From an uncultured Lachnospiraceae bacterium (GTDB lineage: Bacteria > Bacillota > Clostridia > Lachnospirales > Lachnospiraceae), in NCBI GenBank assembly GCA_946631935.1, contig CAMPAP010000080.1, forward strand, positions 1 through 6,372: a stretch of DNA of 6,372 bases, in the 5' to 3' direction. The position numbers and the translations under genes are program-made. How positions within the stretch are numbered: position 1 is the first letter of the stretch; every line of letters begins with the position of its first letter. Shown piece by piece: positions 6,247-6,372 of the stretch. The notes under the pieces are model-generated. The model saw nothing but the letters and a program-made list of their open reading frames with translations. It did no database searches and was not told where the DNA came from.

Positions 6247-6252
6247 TCCTCT
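6247..6252 (-). promoter_or_regulatory. Ribosome binding site that decides the TTG start of the metallophosphoesterase
   Basis: The minus strand reads AGAGGA here, seven bases upstream of the TTG at 6237-6239. No ATG or GTG in frame is near it, so TTG initiation is the simplest reading. Confidence 0.7.
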
Positions 6253-6272
6253 TAAAGAAAACCGGGTTACCG

Positions 6273-6301
6273 AAAAAAATCGCCCCCAATTTAAAAGGGG
6301 C
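6273..6301 (-). terminator. Rho-independent terminator of rpsU
   Basis: On the minus strand GCCCC and GGGGC pair around an AT-rich 10-base loop, followed by GA and seven Ts. It starts six bases after the rpsU stop codon. The next gene starts 34 bases later, so that operon depends on read-through or on a promoter I cannot pick out. Confidence 0.85.
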
Positions 6302-6306
6302 CTTCA

Positions 6307-6372
6307 TTAAGCCTTGTTATACCTACGCTTTCTGGGCGCTTTAGACTTCCTCTTTCGCCTTACCGTTGGCTT
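6307..6372 (-). CDS. rpsU: Ribosomal protein bS21, C-terminal 21 residues only (N-terminus beyond the window)
   Basis: The frame entering from the right edge gives KPTVRRKRKSKAPRKRRYNK plus a final Ala and a TAA stop at 6307-6309. This matches the highly basic end of the small-subunit protein S21, whose family typically reads KPSVRRKRKSEAARKRKF or close to it. bS21 is about 57-60 residues long and binds near the 3' end of 16S rRNA, helping initiation. About two thirds of the gene is outside the window. The short match is distinctive, and the terminator directly after it fits a compact, highly expressed ribosomal gene. Other Lys/Arg-rich tails are possible but much less likely. Confidence 0.88.
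   Translation of the reverse strand, partial: KPTVRRKRKSKAPRKRRYNKA

Noticed and set aside
6307..6372. Basic cytoplasmic tail of a D-alanyl-D-alanine carboxypeptidase, often found near scpAB
   Set aside because: The KPTVRRKRKS...RKRRY pattern fits the end of ribosomal protein S21 much better, and the immediate terminator suits rpsU.

Overview
The window looks like a chromosomal segment from an anaerobic Firmicute, most likely a Lachnospiraceae-type clostridium (Butyrivibrio, Roseburia or a relative). The evidence is the moderate GC content, strong GGAGG-type ribosome binding sites, the rpsU / metallophosphoesterase / scpA / scpB neighbourhood, and a sodium-pumping biotin decarboxylase operon. 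The genus is an inference. Every gene I can support lies on the minus strand, so transcription runs from the right edge to the left.

Right part (about 3526-6372): the end of rpsU (ribosomal protein bS21) with its own intrinsic terminator, then a probable three-gene operon: a membrane-anchored YkuE-type metallophosphoesterase with a TTG start, scpA and scpB. ScpA and ScpB are the kleisin and winged-helix partners of the SMC condensin that organises the chromosome. ScpB carries an unusual, roughly 90-residue acidic, low-complexity N-terminal extension. The operon ends at a strong hairpin terminator (3526-3556).

Middle (3228-3574): a 347-base stretch without genes. It holds the scpB terminator, a 148-base imperfect palindrome (3367-3514) that could fold into one long hairpin, a promoter with an extended -10 (3304-3332), and a 14-base operator-like palindrome resembling a LacI/CcpA site (3268-3281) in the leader of the next operon.

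Left part (1-3227): a four-gene operon in the order alpha, delta, gamma, beta, the order I recall for the methylmalonyl-CoA decarboxylase genes mmdADCB of Propionigenium. The alpha subunit would move a carboxyl group from an acyl-CoA to biotin. Gamma carries the biotin on the lysine of an ESMKME motif. The polytopic beta subunit would decarboxylate carboxybiotin and export Na+. Delta anchors and assembles the complex. Two members are atypical: alpha is short and has drifted in several family motifs, and delta is fused to an N-terminal lipoprotein-type signal and an extra extracytoplasmic domain. The beta gene runs off the left edge. Nothing here is clearly a wholly new system; the best leads are the modified delta and alpha subunits, the long palindrome, and the ScpB extension.
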